Below, one piece after another: positions 52,224 through 61,057 of a stretch of 64,000 nt of DNA. How positions within the stretch are numbered: position 1 is the stretch's first letter; every line of letters starts with the position of its first letter. Position numbers and translations under genes: made by a program. This DNA comes from Bacteroidales bacterium (lineage in GTDB: Bacteria > Bacteroidota > Bacteroidia > Bacteroidales > Salinivirgaceae), in assembly GCA_012519055.1 (NCBI GenBank), contig JAAYQU010000021.1:27025-91024 (forward strand), in the 5' to 3' direction. The notes under the pieces were generated by a model, which made no database searches, was not told the origin of the DNA, and worked only from the letters and a program-made list of their open reading frames with translations.

Positions 52224-53741
52224 ATGAAAAAGCCACTATTTGCAATTATTTTACCATTAGTACTCTTTTCGTGCCAGAATCAAACTAAAGATAGTGATAG
52301 CCAAATATTCTATAAGTCAATTGATTCTTTATTACAAAAGTCAATATCCGATTGGAACGTTCCCGGGCTTGCAGTCGGGATAATAGCAGACGATACAATA
52401 TTTCTCTCAAAAGGCTACGGCGTTATACACGTTGACAAACCGTTAGATGTTACAGACACTACGCTGTTTGGAATAGCATCTTTAACAAAAGCATTTACAG
52501 CAACTGGTATAGGTATAGCACAAAAACAGGGATTATTGTCTATCTACGACCCAATAAAAAAGCATCTTAAACAATTTGAAACAGCAAATGATACAGTGAC
52601 AAAAACAATAACGTTTTATGATGTACTGTCGCACCAAACTGGGTTTTCAACATTTAGTGGAGATTTATCATGGTATGGGAGTAATAAAAGCAAGGCGGAG
52701 GTCATTGAGTTAATAAAATATGTTCCTATTAAAAACTCACCACAGTCGGAATATGGCTACAGCAATATTATGTATTTAGTTGCAGGAGTGGCTTTAGAGG
52801 AGGCTGTAAATCAGAAATATGAAGATTATATTAATGCTAATTTACTGTCGCCATTAAAAATGGGATACACAACTTTTAACTACTCTGAAGTCATAAAGTT
52901 AGAAAATATCGCCAACCCTCATATTATCGTCGATAAAGAAAACAAACCGATTAATTATATTGATTGGACAAATATTTCGCCCGCGGGTGGACTCTTTTCG
53001 AATATCAAAGATCTAACAAAGTGGGCAAAATTTCAGTGGAACTTTGATTCTACAATAGTTGACAGAGAGTTTATTAATATTCAGCAATCAGTTATTACTA
53101 GCCAGAAACTTAATATGTTAGATAACATTGCTCCAGATATCATAAAAAACAAAGGATATGGATTAGGCTGGGATGTGTTAGATTTTAATAATTATAAAGT
53201 AATAATGCATAATGGTGGGTTAGATGGAATGACTTCTCAAATTGTTATTATTCCTGAAAAGAAAACCGCCTTTATTCTTTTGGCAAATACCAGTACACCG
53301 TTGCCTATAGTGTTATCTTATGAATTGCTATATCAATTTCTTGTTGATATTAATTCGCCGTATTACAAAATTGTATTGGAAAAGTACAATAGTTTCAAGG
53401 GTTTTGAAATAGAGCAAGACACAACTTTAAGCCCACAAAAGCCAGATTTAGAAACGTTAAAAGGGAAGTATATAGACAAATTAATGGGTGAGGTTGTTAT
53501 TTATGAAAATACTGAAAGTCAGACAATTGAAATTCAGTTTGTTAGCGCACCCCATTTTGATGGTGTTATTAATGTGTCAGATGATGGAGATGTAAAGATT
53601 ATTTGGCAAAATATTATTTCTTTACCCGATGGACTTATTTTAATAAACAGGAGTGAAAATGGGGTAGTAACAAGTTTTAATATAAAATGCCCCAACCCCG
53701 ATTTCCATTTCGAGGAGATCAATTTTGTTAAAATAAATTAG
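52224..53741 (+). CDS. Serine hydrolase, beta-lactamase class C family (lipoprotein)
   Basis: 505 aa. MKKPLFAIILPLVLFSC is a lipoprotein signal. The SxxK nucleophile is in FGIASLTKAFTATGIGIAQK, the YxN motif in SEYGYSNIMYLVAGVALEEA, and the third region is near VIMHNGGLDGMTSQIVIIPE (HxG). The C-terminal ~100 residues form an extra beta-rich domain (DUF3471-like), usual in this group. Likely a periplasmic peptidase or esterase; the substrate is unknown. It is preceded by 143 bp of AT-rich DNA and is a single-gene unit. Confidence 0.9.
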   Translation: MKKPLFAIILPLVLFSCQNQTKDSDSQIFYKSIDSLLQKSISDWNVPGLAVGIIADDTIFLSKGYGVIHVDKPLDVTDTTLFGIASLTKAFTATGIGIAQKQGLLSIYDPIKKHLKQFETANDTVTKTITFYDVLSHQTGFSTFSGDLSWYGSNKSKAEVIELIKYVPIKNSPQSEYGYSNIMYLVAGVALEEAVNQKYEDYINANLLSPLKMGYTTFNYSEVIKLENIANPHIIVDKENKPINYIDWTNISPAGGLFSNIKDLTKWAKFQWNFDSTIVDREFINIQQSVITSQKLNMLDNIAPDIIKNKGYGLGWDVLDFNNYKVIMHNGGLDGMTSQIVIIPEKKTAFILLANTSTPLPIVLSYELLYQFLVDINSPYYKIVLEKYNSFKGFEIEQDTTLSPQKPDLETLKGKYIDKLMGEVVIYENTESQTIEIQFVSAPHFDGVINVSDDGDVKIIWQNIISLPDGLILINRSENGVVTSFNIKCPNPDFHFEEINFVKIN

Positions 53742-53911
53742 TGGTTATAATAAATCAGTTTTTTATTTTCACTTCCACGGGTTGAAATATCTGTATTACT
53801 GGTAATAAAACAAAAGCAGTGTTTAGGTTTAATAATTTATAGGTGTAATCCTCATTGTGAATTATATCATAGAACTTCAGTAACAATTATAGATAACATT
53901 AAAAAAATATC

Positions 53912-54424
53912 ATGAAAATATTAAGAACATTAATTTGTGCAATCTTATTTGCCTCAATCCATTTTTGTTTAAGCGGACAAAATGTCGATTCTCTAATGAA
54001 TGCAGGTTTAAAACTGCAGCAAAAGTATAAATTTCAAGAAGCTATTGCTGTATATCAGAAAGTTTTAGACATACGTCCAAACGATCCAAACGGAATGTAT
54101 CAAAAGGCACTTTGTCACATGCGAAATAGTGAACCGCAAGAGGCGCTTTCAATTTTTTTAAGGTTAACTGGCGTAAGACCTGATTTTGTCGGGGGATTTT
54201 ATGGAGCGGCTACAGCATATTCGTCATTAGAAAATTATCCTAAAACCATAGAGTACATTGAAAAAGCAATGGAGTTTGAACCAAAAAACCATGAGTATTA
54301 TATGGTTAGAGGTCAGGCATATGCGAATATGGGCGATAATAAAAGGGCATGTAAAGATTTTAAAACGGCAAAAAAACTGGGGAATCGTCATGCTAAATTC
54401 TCGATGCAAAAATATTGCAAATAG
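53912..54424 (+). CDS. Exported TPR protein
   Basis: 170 aa. A signal peptide (ILRTLICAILFASIHFCLSG) is followed by four TPR units (LKLQQKYKFQEAIAVYQKVL, ALCHMRNSEPQEALSIFLRL, AATAYSSLENYPKTIEYIEK, VRGQAYANMGDNKRACKDFK). This is a small periplasmic scaffold protein with no predicted enzyme activity. The solo REP hairpin lies 34 bp after its stop and the convergent M16 gene follows. Confidence 0.82.
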   Translation: MKILRTLICAILFASIHFCLSGQNVDSLMNAGLKLQQKYKFQEAIAVYQKVLDIRPNDPNGMYQKALCHMRNSEPQEALSIFLRLTGVRPDFVGGFYGAATAYSSLENYPKTIEYIEKAMEFEPKNHEYYMVRGQAYANMGDNKRACKDFKTAKKLGNRHAKFSMQKYCK

Positions 54425-54457
54425 AATATAAGGCGCAAGGTGAAAGGTAAAAGTAAG

Positions 54458-54480
54458 TAAATTGTCCTACGGACAATTTA
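54458..54480. repeat. Solo REP hairpin matching the RAYT ends
   Basis: TAAATTGTCC-TAC-GGACAATTTA is a perfect hairpin whose core TTGTCCTACGGACAA is identical to the right-end hairpin of the RAYT element (43505-43519). It sits inside a longer imperfect inverted repeat (about 54430-54510, GGTAAAAG.../...CTTTTACC) between convergent genes and may act as a terminator. Confidence 0.75.
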
Positions 54481-54521
54481 CTCTTGTACCTTGCCACTTG
54501 TACCTTTTACCTCGTAAAGTG

Positions 54522-57518
54522 TTAGTTTTTCTTTTCAACATTTATAAATCCCCCGAAAAGATTTTTATTTGCATTAATCTTCTCTTCGCTACCATAAACG
54601 CAGATGTTGTTTTGTTTCAAAACATCTTCAATCATTTTACTAAAAGAACGAATATTTTCATCTGTTGTTGACAGAATAGCATCGCGGTCTGCTTGTCGTT
54701 CAGCTGCAGTAGCATTAGTAAAATAACGATTAAATGCAGTGTTTGCTTTCGATGAGGCTGTTTCCGGATAGTCATAATTAGAGATTGTTCCGATTATATA
54801 TCCCAACATTTTAGCCTCGTTAGCTTCAAATGATTCAACATATTTAACAGCTCCTGCGTAGTTATCAAGTGTCTCTTTTAAGTTTGGATCGCGATACGAA
54901 GCGAAATAGAAATTACCATCACTCGAAATACCTGAAAATCCACCATAAGCACCACCAATTACACGAACAGTGTTTTGTAAATATTCTCCTGAAAGGATAC
55001 TGCTAAGGACGCTCATTCTTGCGTCCCAATCATAACCTAACTTTTTGTAATTATAGCTTTGAACAACGTACTGAACTTTTGACGAGCTTATTAAAGCTTC
55101 ATTTTTCTTAGTCAAATCAAAATTCCAATCAACAATAGTACTCTCTTTTTCCGGTAGATTAGCAGCAAAATTAGTAAACGCTTTTTCTAAGTTGCTGTAA
55201 TCAGCTTTATCACATGAACTTGCTAATATCAAATTGTTGCGAGTGAAAAGCAGATCAGCAGTTTTCTTAAGATTATCAACAATCATGTCAGAATTGGTAT
55301 CGAAATTTGTAACCAATTTTGCTAAAAACCAGTAGTATTCAAGACCTCTTGTTAATTCGCTGAACATTCCACTATTTGAAAAATACGAGTTTGAACGAGT
55401 CATTGCATATCCCAAACCGTTTCTTTTAACGTTAGATTCAGTTTGTGCTAAATTTCTTGTAAGAATAGTTTTTAGTCTATCCTTATCGGCCAAATTTGTT
55501 TTGTAAAGTACTTCGTTGCCAAGTTCAAACATTTTATCAATTTTTGAAGGAACGGCTTTTGACTCTAATACAAATTTAGGAAGCAGCTTGTTATCATCGC
55601 GATCTTGTTTGTAAGTAGTGATATATGTTTGAACACCACCGGTATTTTTATTAATCTCTTTTTCCAAGTCGCCAAATGAATAGTTCTCAGTACCCATTAA
55701 ACCTAATATGTCGCCAAGCAGTTGAGCATAAGGGATTAACTCGTTTGGAATGACTCTCAAATCGTACATTAATTTTACATAAACAATACCATTTGTGAAG
55801 TTTTCGAAGTGTACAACTTTTATGTCTGCTATGTTTCTTTCTTCTGCTTCGTACCAGTCAGCCTTTGGATTCAAATCTTCACGACCTAATTTAGGTAGCA
55901 CAGCCAACTCTTCTTCTGTGTTCTCCTTTTGTTGATATGCGATTAGATCTTTAGTATCAGCAATCAACTTTTCAATTTCTTCTTCAGATAGCGAAGCTTT
56001 ATATTCAGCTAATTTTTTAGTGGTTTGCTCGTTAATCTCTCTTTCCATACCAGGTTTTGGAACCATTACCATCATCAAACCAAAATTATTATTTATAATA
56101 GCTTCATTTAGAACTTGTTCCAGATAGTTTTCCTCAATAGCTTTTTTAGTATCAGCAAGTTGTTTTTCCCATTGTAAACCGGCATATGGGTCTTTGGTAA
56201 ACATCCAGTTTTGGTAGCTTTGAAGCATTGCAGACAATCCTTTTTGTGCATCATCTCCCTCGCGTAAGTGGAACTCGATTCGGTTTACAAATGCCTCAAC
56301 TGAACTGCGGTCAATACCTTGTTCTGCAACCTCTTTCATTTTGTTTAATATGATCTCTTTTGCTTTGTCAGCATCTTCAGGGTTAGCATTTTGAATAGTG
56401 ATATTGAATCCATTTTGCTGGTTCATACCTGCATATGAATACATATTTTGACCTATCCCGGCTTCTTGAAGAGCTAAGCGAACCGGACCAGCTTCTTGAT
56501 TTACAAGTACATCAGACAAAATACTCAATGCCCAGCTTAATTTTTGGTCGGTACCTAAACCATATACCCAGTTTAATGATATAAAGGTTTGGTTTTCTGT
56601 TGGAACTCCTTCTAATGATGCGTAAGGAGCTTCAACTTTTTTAAATTCTGTAAAAGGCTCCTGAAGTTTGATTTCATTGTCAACTTCTATTTTGTCGAAA
56701 TAAGAAAGATACTGTTTATCAATAAGTTCCAACTCTTTTTTCATATCTGCATTACCATATACAAAGATACAGCTATTTGAAGGGTGGTAATTTTTTTCGT
56801 AATAAGCAATAAAATCTTCGTAAGTAAGCTCAGGAATTGCCTGTGGGTATCCTCCCGATGATTTACCGTAACCATTGTCTGGGAACAGGTTTTTACCTAT
56901 TTGGTAGCTCATTTCTCTTTGAGGGCTAGAATAAGCACCTTTCATTTCGTTGTAAACAACACCTTTTATAACAATCGGGCTATCTTTATCTTCTAATTCA
57001 TAGTGCCAACCCTCTTGCATAAAAATTCTGGGTTCCGTTTTAATTAGTGGGAAAAAGACAGCATCTAAATAAACCGTCATTAGGTTGAAATAGTCTTTTT
57101 CGTTCATACTTGCAACGGGGTAGAAAGTCCAGTCTGACGATGTAAACGCATTAAGGAATGTGTTTAGCGATGTTTTTCCCATTTCAGTAAAAGGACTTTT
57201 TACAGGAAAGTTTTTCGAACCGTTCAAAACAGAATGTTCTAAAATGTGAGATGTGCCACAATCAGAATTAGGCTCGGTTCTAAAACCTACACCAAAAGTT
57301 TTATTTGCGTCGGCAACATCAAATTTTACAACATGCGCACCACTTTTTATGTGCTCGAAGTAATAGACATCTGCGTTAACCTCTTTTACAAACTTCTTAG
57401 AGATAAGTTTGTAACCGGGAATGTTTACTTGTTTGTTGCAGGAATAAAATGTAAATCCTGCAACTACGGCTATTGCAAGAAGACTTGCAAAGCGAAAGAA
57501 TCCTTTTTTTGTCATCAT
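54522..57518 (-). CDS. M16-family metallopeptidase (PreP/M16C-like), lipoprotein
   Basis: 998 aa. AVVAGFTFYSCNKQ gives a lipoprotein signal. The inverted zinc motif HxxEH is in DCGTSHILEHSVLNGSKNFP with the downstream Glu in KGVVYNEMKGAYSS. The length and the four homologous half-domains joined by a linker are those of presequence-protease-like (M16C) enzymes, which enclose and degrade peptides up to ~70 residues. It should act in the periplasm, completing the set of peptide-degrading enzymes in this window. It is a single gene, convergent with the TPR gene. Confidence 0.94.
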   Translation of the reverse strand: MMTKKGFFRFASLLAIAVVAGFTFYSCNKQVNIPGYKLISKKFVKEVNADVYYFEHIKSGAHVVKFDVADANKTFGVGFRTEPNSDCGTSHILEHSVLNGSKNFPVKSPFTEMGKTSLNTFLNAFTSSDWTFYPVASMNEKDYFNLMTVYLDAVFFPLIKTEPRIFMQEGWHYELEDKDSPIVIKGVVYNEMKGAYSSPQREMSYQIGKNLFPDNGYGKSSGGYPQAIPELTYEDFIAYYEKNYHPSNSCIFVYGNADMKKELELIDKQYLSYFDKIEVDNEIKLQEPFTEFKKVEAPYASLEGVPTENQTFISLNWVYGLGTDQKLSWALSILSDVLVNQEAGPVRLALQEAGIGQNMYSYAGMNQQNGFNITIQNANPEDADKAKEIILNKMKEVAEQGIDRSSVEAFVNRIEFHLREGDDAQKGLSAMLQSYQNWMFTKDPYAGLQWEKQLADTKKAIEENYLEQVLNEAIINNNFGLMMVMVPKPGMEREINEQTTKKLAEYKASLSEEEIEKLIADTKDLIAYQQKENTEEELAVLPKLGREDLNPKADWYEAEERNIADIKVVHFENFTNGIVYVKLMYDLRVIPNELIPYAQLLGDILGLMGTENYSFGDLEKEINKNTGGVQTYITTYKQDRDDNKLLPKFVLESKAVPSKIDKMFELGNEVLYKTNLADKDRLKTILTRNLAQTESNVKRNGLGYAMTRSNSYFSNSGMFSELTRGLEYYWFLAKLVTNFDTNSDMIVDNLKKTADLLFTRNNLILASSCDKADYSNLEKAFTNFAANLPEKESTIVDWNFDLTKKNEALISSSKVQYVVQSYNYKKLGYDWDARMSVLSSILSGEYLQNTVRVIGGAYGGFSGISSDGNFYFASYRDPNLKETLDNYAGAVKYVESFEANEAKMLGYIIGTISNYDYPETASSKANTAFNRYFTNATAAERQADRDAILSTTDENIRSFSKMIEDVLKQNNICVYGSEEKINANKNLFGGFINVEKKN

Positions 57519-57724
57519 TTTTATATTACGTTTTGAATTAAATATTTATTATAAAATAGTTTCTATTATTTTACCTTTAAAAAATCATGCAAGATACTTA
57601 CTTTTTTGCACAAAAAAACCTGCCTAAGCACTTTTTTTCAAGATTGGTCATTAATATTTTTAGCGCACTTTTAAGATATTGTCAACAGTACAAAACAGTT
57701 GTACAATAATCAATTAAAAGTACC

Positions 57725-57732
57725 TATCTTTG
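57725..57732 (+). promoter_or_regulatory. -7 promoter element for the MBL hydrolase-smpB unit
   Basis: TATCTTTG is a consensus -7 element, with a ~90-nt leader to the ATG at 57821. The rest of the 302-bp gap (57519-57820) is AT-rich divergent promoter DNA with nothing else recognised. Confidence 0.5.
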
Positions 57733-57820
57733 TACGCACTAAAGAAAGATACGTAATATGTGCACGTGTTTGACCTTAATCAGTACATTAGTAAACAAAC
57801 AAAATTAAAATAGTACAAAA

Positions 57821-58660
57821 ATGAAGTTATATTCAATAGATACAGAGTGCTTTATGATTGACGGAGGAGCAATGTTTGGCGTTGTTCCCAAAGCCATTTG
57901 GAAAAAACGTTATCCGTGCGACGAAAACAACTTGTGTAATAATGCAATAAGAAATCTTTTGGTTGTTAGCGACGAGAGACGGATTTTAATAGATACAGGT
58001 ATCGGAACCAGAATGCCTGAAAGTTTTCTTAAATATCAATATATTAACGGTAATGACACTTTATTAGGTAGCCTGAAAAAACATGGATATGCCCCTGAAG
58101 ATATTACTGATTTGATTTTCACTCATTTACATTGGGATCACAGTGGTGGTGCATTAATTGACGATAAAGACGGAAATCCCAAACCACAATTTCCAAATGC
58201 AAAAATGTGGGTTTCGCGTCAACAGTGGGAGTGGGCAAACAATTCAAATTTAAGGGAAGAAGCTGCATACCCTGAACACTTGATAAAACCGCTAAATACG
58301 TTCGGGAAGCTTAATTTTATTGATGAAGATACTGAGCTTTATCCGGGTATTGAATTACGTTTACATAACGGACATACCAAAGGCTTACTTATCCCCGTTA
58401 TTAAAGCCAACAAAACGACTGTTGTCTATGCAGGAGATTTGATTCCTTCAACAGCAAATATTCCACCGATATATCTTTCAGCGTACGATATTTACCCGAT
58501 GGATGCCATTGACGAAAAAGTAAAGATTCTAAAGGAGATTACAGAGAATAACTATGTTGTTATATTTCAGCATGATATTAATGTGGAAGCGGCTACTATT
58601 GAAGAGACCCTCAAAGGATATAAGGTCAAAGAGACTTTGAAAATTGAGGATGTAAACTAA
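57821..58660 (+). CDS. Metallo-beta-lactamase-fold hydrolase
   Basis: 279 aa. The di-zinc motif HxHxDH is in DLIFTHLHWDHSGGALIDDK, with ILIDTGIGTRMPES before it, and later ligands in LHNGHTKGLLIPVI, YAGDLIPSTANIPP and IFQHDINVEAATIE. It resembles the N-acyl-homoserine-lactonase-like subgroup, but many such proteins have other substrates. It is first in a probable operon with smpB, 16 bp apart. No signal peptide, so cytoplasmic. Confidence 0.88.
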   Translation: MKLYSIDTECFMIDGGAMFGVVPKAIWKKRYPCDENNLCNNAIRNLLVVSDERRILIDTGIGTRMPESFLKYQYINGNDTLLGSLKKHGYAPEDITDLIFTHLHWDHSGGALIDDKDGNPKPQFPNAKMWVSRQQWEWANNSNLREEAAYPEHLIKPLNTFGKLNFIDEDTELYPGIELRLHNGHTKGLLIPVIKANKTTVVYAGDLIPSTANIPPIYLSAYDIYPMDAIDEKVKILKEITENNYVVIFQHDINVEAATIEETLKGYKVKETLKIEDVN

Positions 58661-58676
58661 CTTATTAGGAATTACC

Positions 58677-59132
58677 GTGTCAAAAATTCAGATAAATAAT
58701 AGGCGAGCATCATTTGAGTATGAGTTTATTGAAACTTTTATTGCCGGCTTGGTGTTAAAAGGAACTGAGATTAAGTCAATTCGGCAGGGTAAAGCAAATT
58801 TAACCGACTCGTACTGTGTTTTCCATAACGGCGAACTTTACGCCAAAGGGGTTCATATTGCTGAGTATGAAAAGGCTGCGCACTTTAATCATGATCCGCG
58901 TTCCGAGCGTAAGCTTCTGTTGAACAGAAAAGAGCTTAAAAGGCTTGAACGCAGAGTAAAAGAGCGCGGTTTCACAATTGTACCTGTCTCCCTATTTATC
59001 AATGAACATGGCTGGGCAAAGCTAAAAATAGCGCTTGCCAGAGGTAAAAAAGTTTACGATAAACGCGAGTCAATTAAAGAGAGAGATATGAAACGCGATA
59101 ATGAGCGTTTTAGAAGAGAGTTAAGAGGTTAA
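58677..59132 (+). CDS. smpB: SsrA-binding protein SmpB
   Basis: 151 aa with a GTG start at 58677, 16 bp after the MBL gene. SmpB binds tmRNA and rescues stalled ribosomes. Family features: IQINNRRASFEYEFIETFIA, GLVLKGTEIKSIRQGKANLT, SYCVFHNGELYAKGVHIAEY, RSERKLLLNRKELKRLERRV, and a basic C-terminal tail (GKKVYDKRESIKERDMKRDN). The ssrA gene is not recognised in the window. Confidence 0.96.
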   Translation: MSKIQINNRRASFEYEFIETFIAGLVLKGTEIKSIRQGKANLTDSYCVFHNGELYAKGVHIAEYEKAAHFNHDPRSERKLLLNRKELKRLERRVKERGFTIVPVSLFINEHGWAKLKIALARGKKVYDKRESIKERDMKRDNERFRRELRG

Positions 59133-59194
59133 GAACAAGTTACTAAATAAAATATAATCAAATAAATACAACTAAAAACAGGAGAATATTATAA

Positions 59195-60046
59195 ATGAAA
59201 AAATATACTTTAATAATCAGCTTTTTGATTGCAATTTTCAGCTTGTCGTTCAACACGGTTTTAGCACAAAACGATACGGTTTATGTAATGAAAAATGGTA
59301 GTGTAATATGGAAATACAAAGTTGCCGAAATTGACAGCGTTATTTTTTATCAACCAGTAGTGGTAGGGGATAATGATTCTACAGGAACCTTTATAGATTC
59401 TCGAGACAATACGATATATAGATGGTTGAAAATAGGTAATCAAGTATGGATGGCGGAAAATTTAAAATATTTACCAAGCGTAGTTACTCCCGGAACAGGC
59501 TCAAGAACAGTACCATATTATTATGTTTACGGTTATGATGGTACTAATGTTACTGCAGCTAAAGCAACAACAAATTATGCAACTTACGGTGTACTTTACA
59601 ATTGGACTGCAGCAATGAACGGTGCAGAAAGCAGTAATTCTAACCCCAGTGCTGTTCAAGGTGTATGCCCTTCTGGCTGGCATTTGCCAAGCGATGTTGA
59701 GTGGAAGCAGCTTGAAATGAGCGTTGGTATGACAGAGGATCAGGCAAATTCTTCTGGTTGGCGCGGTACTAATGAAGGAGGAAAACTTAAAGAAGTAGGT
59801 ACAGCGCATTGGACAGATCCAAATGAAGGTGCTACTGACGAGTTTGGTTTTACAGCCCTGCCGGCCGGATATCGTCATAACTATGGTTATTGTATCAACA
59901 TTGGCTACCACGGACGTTGGTGGAGTGCTACTGATAAGGATGAAGTCAATTCATGGGCTCGTAACTTGGAACACAATAATAGCCAAGTTTTCAGGTTCTA
60001 CTACGATAAGGAATTAGGATTTCCCGTTCGTTGTGTAAAGGATTAA
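59195..60046 (+). CDS. Exported FISUMP-domain protein
   Basis: 283 aa. The signal peptide (YTLIISFLIAIFSLSFNTVL) is followed by a short Ig-like or linker segment and then the Fibrobacter succinogenes major paralogous domain from ~70: TIYRWLKIGNQVWMAENLKY, YGVLYNWTAAMN, VCPSGWHLPSDVEWKQLEM, GFTALPAGYRHN, RWWSATDKDEVNSWARNLEH and a final GFPVRCVKD. These surface or secreted proteins are common in Bacteroidota with unknown function. It is a single gene whose terminator hairpin overlaps the end of the convergent response-regulator gene. Confidence 0.9.
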   Translation: MKKYTLIISFLIAIFSLSFNTVLAQNDTVYVMKNGSVIWKYKVAEIDSVIFYQPVVVGDNDSTGTFIDSRDNTIYRWLKIGNQVWMAENLKYLPSVVTPGTGSRTVPYYYVYGYDGTNVTAAKATTNYATYGVLYNWTAAMNGAESSNSNPSAVQGVCPSGWHLPSDVEWKQLEMSVGMTEDQANSSGWRGTNEGGKLKEVGTAHWTDPNEGATDEFGFTALPAGYRHNYGYCINIGYHGRWWSATDKDEVNSWARNLEHNNSQVFRFYYDKELGFPVRCVKD

Positions 60047-60063
60047 TCCTTTAAGTTAGAGAT

Positions 60064-60103
60064 AATTAGCAATTAACAGTTGCATTATTGTTAATTGCTA
60101 ATT
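60064..60103. terminator. Hairpin between the FISUMP gene and the response-regulator gene
   Basis: AATTAGCAATTAACA (60064-60078) pairs exactly with TGTTAATTGCTAATT (60089-60103), a 15-bp stem between convergent genes. It overlaps the last codons of the regulator and lacks a T-run, so termination is plausible but not certain. Confidence 0.55.
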
Positions 60104-60805
60104 GATTAGGTCTCTTAATTCATATCCCTGTCCCTTGTGCGTGCAAACTTCCAATCCAGTATTATTTTTCTCTAACATTACTCTAATACGGCGAACATAG
60201 TTATTAATGCTTTGTTCATTGTAGTAAGTCGTCTCATAGCCCCAGACAGCTATATATAAGTCATCTCTTGAAACTGTTTTGTTAAAACAGTCTATCAATT
60301 TTTTCAAAATATTATACTCCATTGTACGTAAGTCTATTATTGAGCCATCGGCTAATATAAGCGTACGATTACGAGTGTCGAGCTGAACCTTGCCAACAGA
60401 AATAATCTGCTCTTGTAGTTCGGGTGTTAAATTTTTTATTCTGGTAAAGCGGTCAATATGAGCCGAAAGTAATCTATGAGAAAATGGTTTCTCGATATAT
60501 GCCACGCCACCTGCCATAAGCCCTGCCATTTTTACCGCATCGTCTTTGTGAGACGAGATAAAGATAATGGGCAAATCTGGGTTGCCTTTGTAAAGCTTCT
60601 CTGCCACTTCAATACCGTTCTCTTTGCCTATCTCTACGTCAAATACCAACACGTCGGGCGTTAGTTTCTTTATTGCTTCTTCTATTCCATAGGCAGCGGT
60701 CAAATATGTGGCATCGTATCCACGTTCATTAAGAGCTTCTACAAATCCGCTTCCTAACATTACGTCATCATCGACAAGTAATACTTTGATTTTATTTGTA
60801 CGCAT
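60098..60805 (-). CDS. rprY: OmpR/PhoB-type response regulator (RprY-like)
   Basis: 235 aa. Receiver domain: KVLLVDDDVMLGSGF (acidic pair), phospho-acceptor Asp in DVLVFDVEIGKENGIE (~53), FISSHKDD and the Lys in YIEKPFSHRLLSAHI. A C-terminal winged helix (TMEYNILKKLIDCFNKTVSR, AVWGYETTYYNEQSINNYVR) binds DNA. It resembles RprY of Bacteroides. It follows the kinase gene on the same strand, but 253 bp of repeat-rich DNA lies between. OmpR-family regulators bind direct repeats ~11 bp apart, which matches the GATTAT arrays at 62637 and 62935. The symbol is by similarity. Confidence 0.9.
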   Translation of the reverse strand: MRTNKIKVLLVDDDVMLGSGFVEALNERGYDATYLTAAYGIEEAIKKLTPDVLVFDVEIGKENGIEVAEKLYKGNPDLPIIFISSHKDDAVKMAGLMAGGVAYIEKPFSHRLLSAHIDRFTRIKNLTPELQEQIISVGKVQLDTRNRTLILADGSIIDLRTMEYNILKKLIDCFNKTVSRDDLYIAVWGYETTYYNEQSINNYVRRIRVMLEKNNTGLEVCTHKGQGYELRDLIN

Positions 60806-61057
60806 ATTTAATATGTTTATAATTTTTTCAGTTTACTGTCAGTAGAGAGAGGGCATGCCTTGTCTCTACAAAAGTGGCTGTTGGATATAAGCAATGCCTG
60901 CACCGAGCGTAGTATTTAGGCAGGCTCAATAACCATCAAAATGTGCAATGCTGTACACCGCATTATTAACTCGTAATTCTTCGACAAGCGAAGCGACAAA
61001 GCCGATGACGTAATTGTTCATTGTCATTCCCAATTGCACATTGTTAATTGCACACTG
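60806..61057. repeat. Repeat-rich gap between response-regulator and kinase genes
   Basis: GTAGAGAGAGGGCATGCCTTGTCTCTAC (60842-60868) is an imperfect palindrome related to 28402-28429. It is followed by GCCTGCACCGAGCGTAGTATTTAGGCAGGC, a hairpin with GCCTG/CAGGC arms (about 60896-60925), and TTAATTGCAC-type short repeats near 61040-61070. No gene is seen. Such an insertion between kinase and regulator genes may uncouple them. Confidence 0.6.
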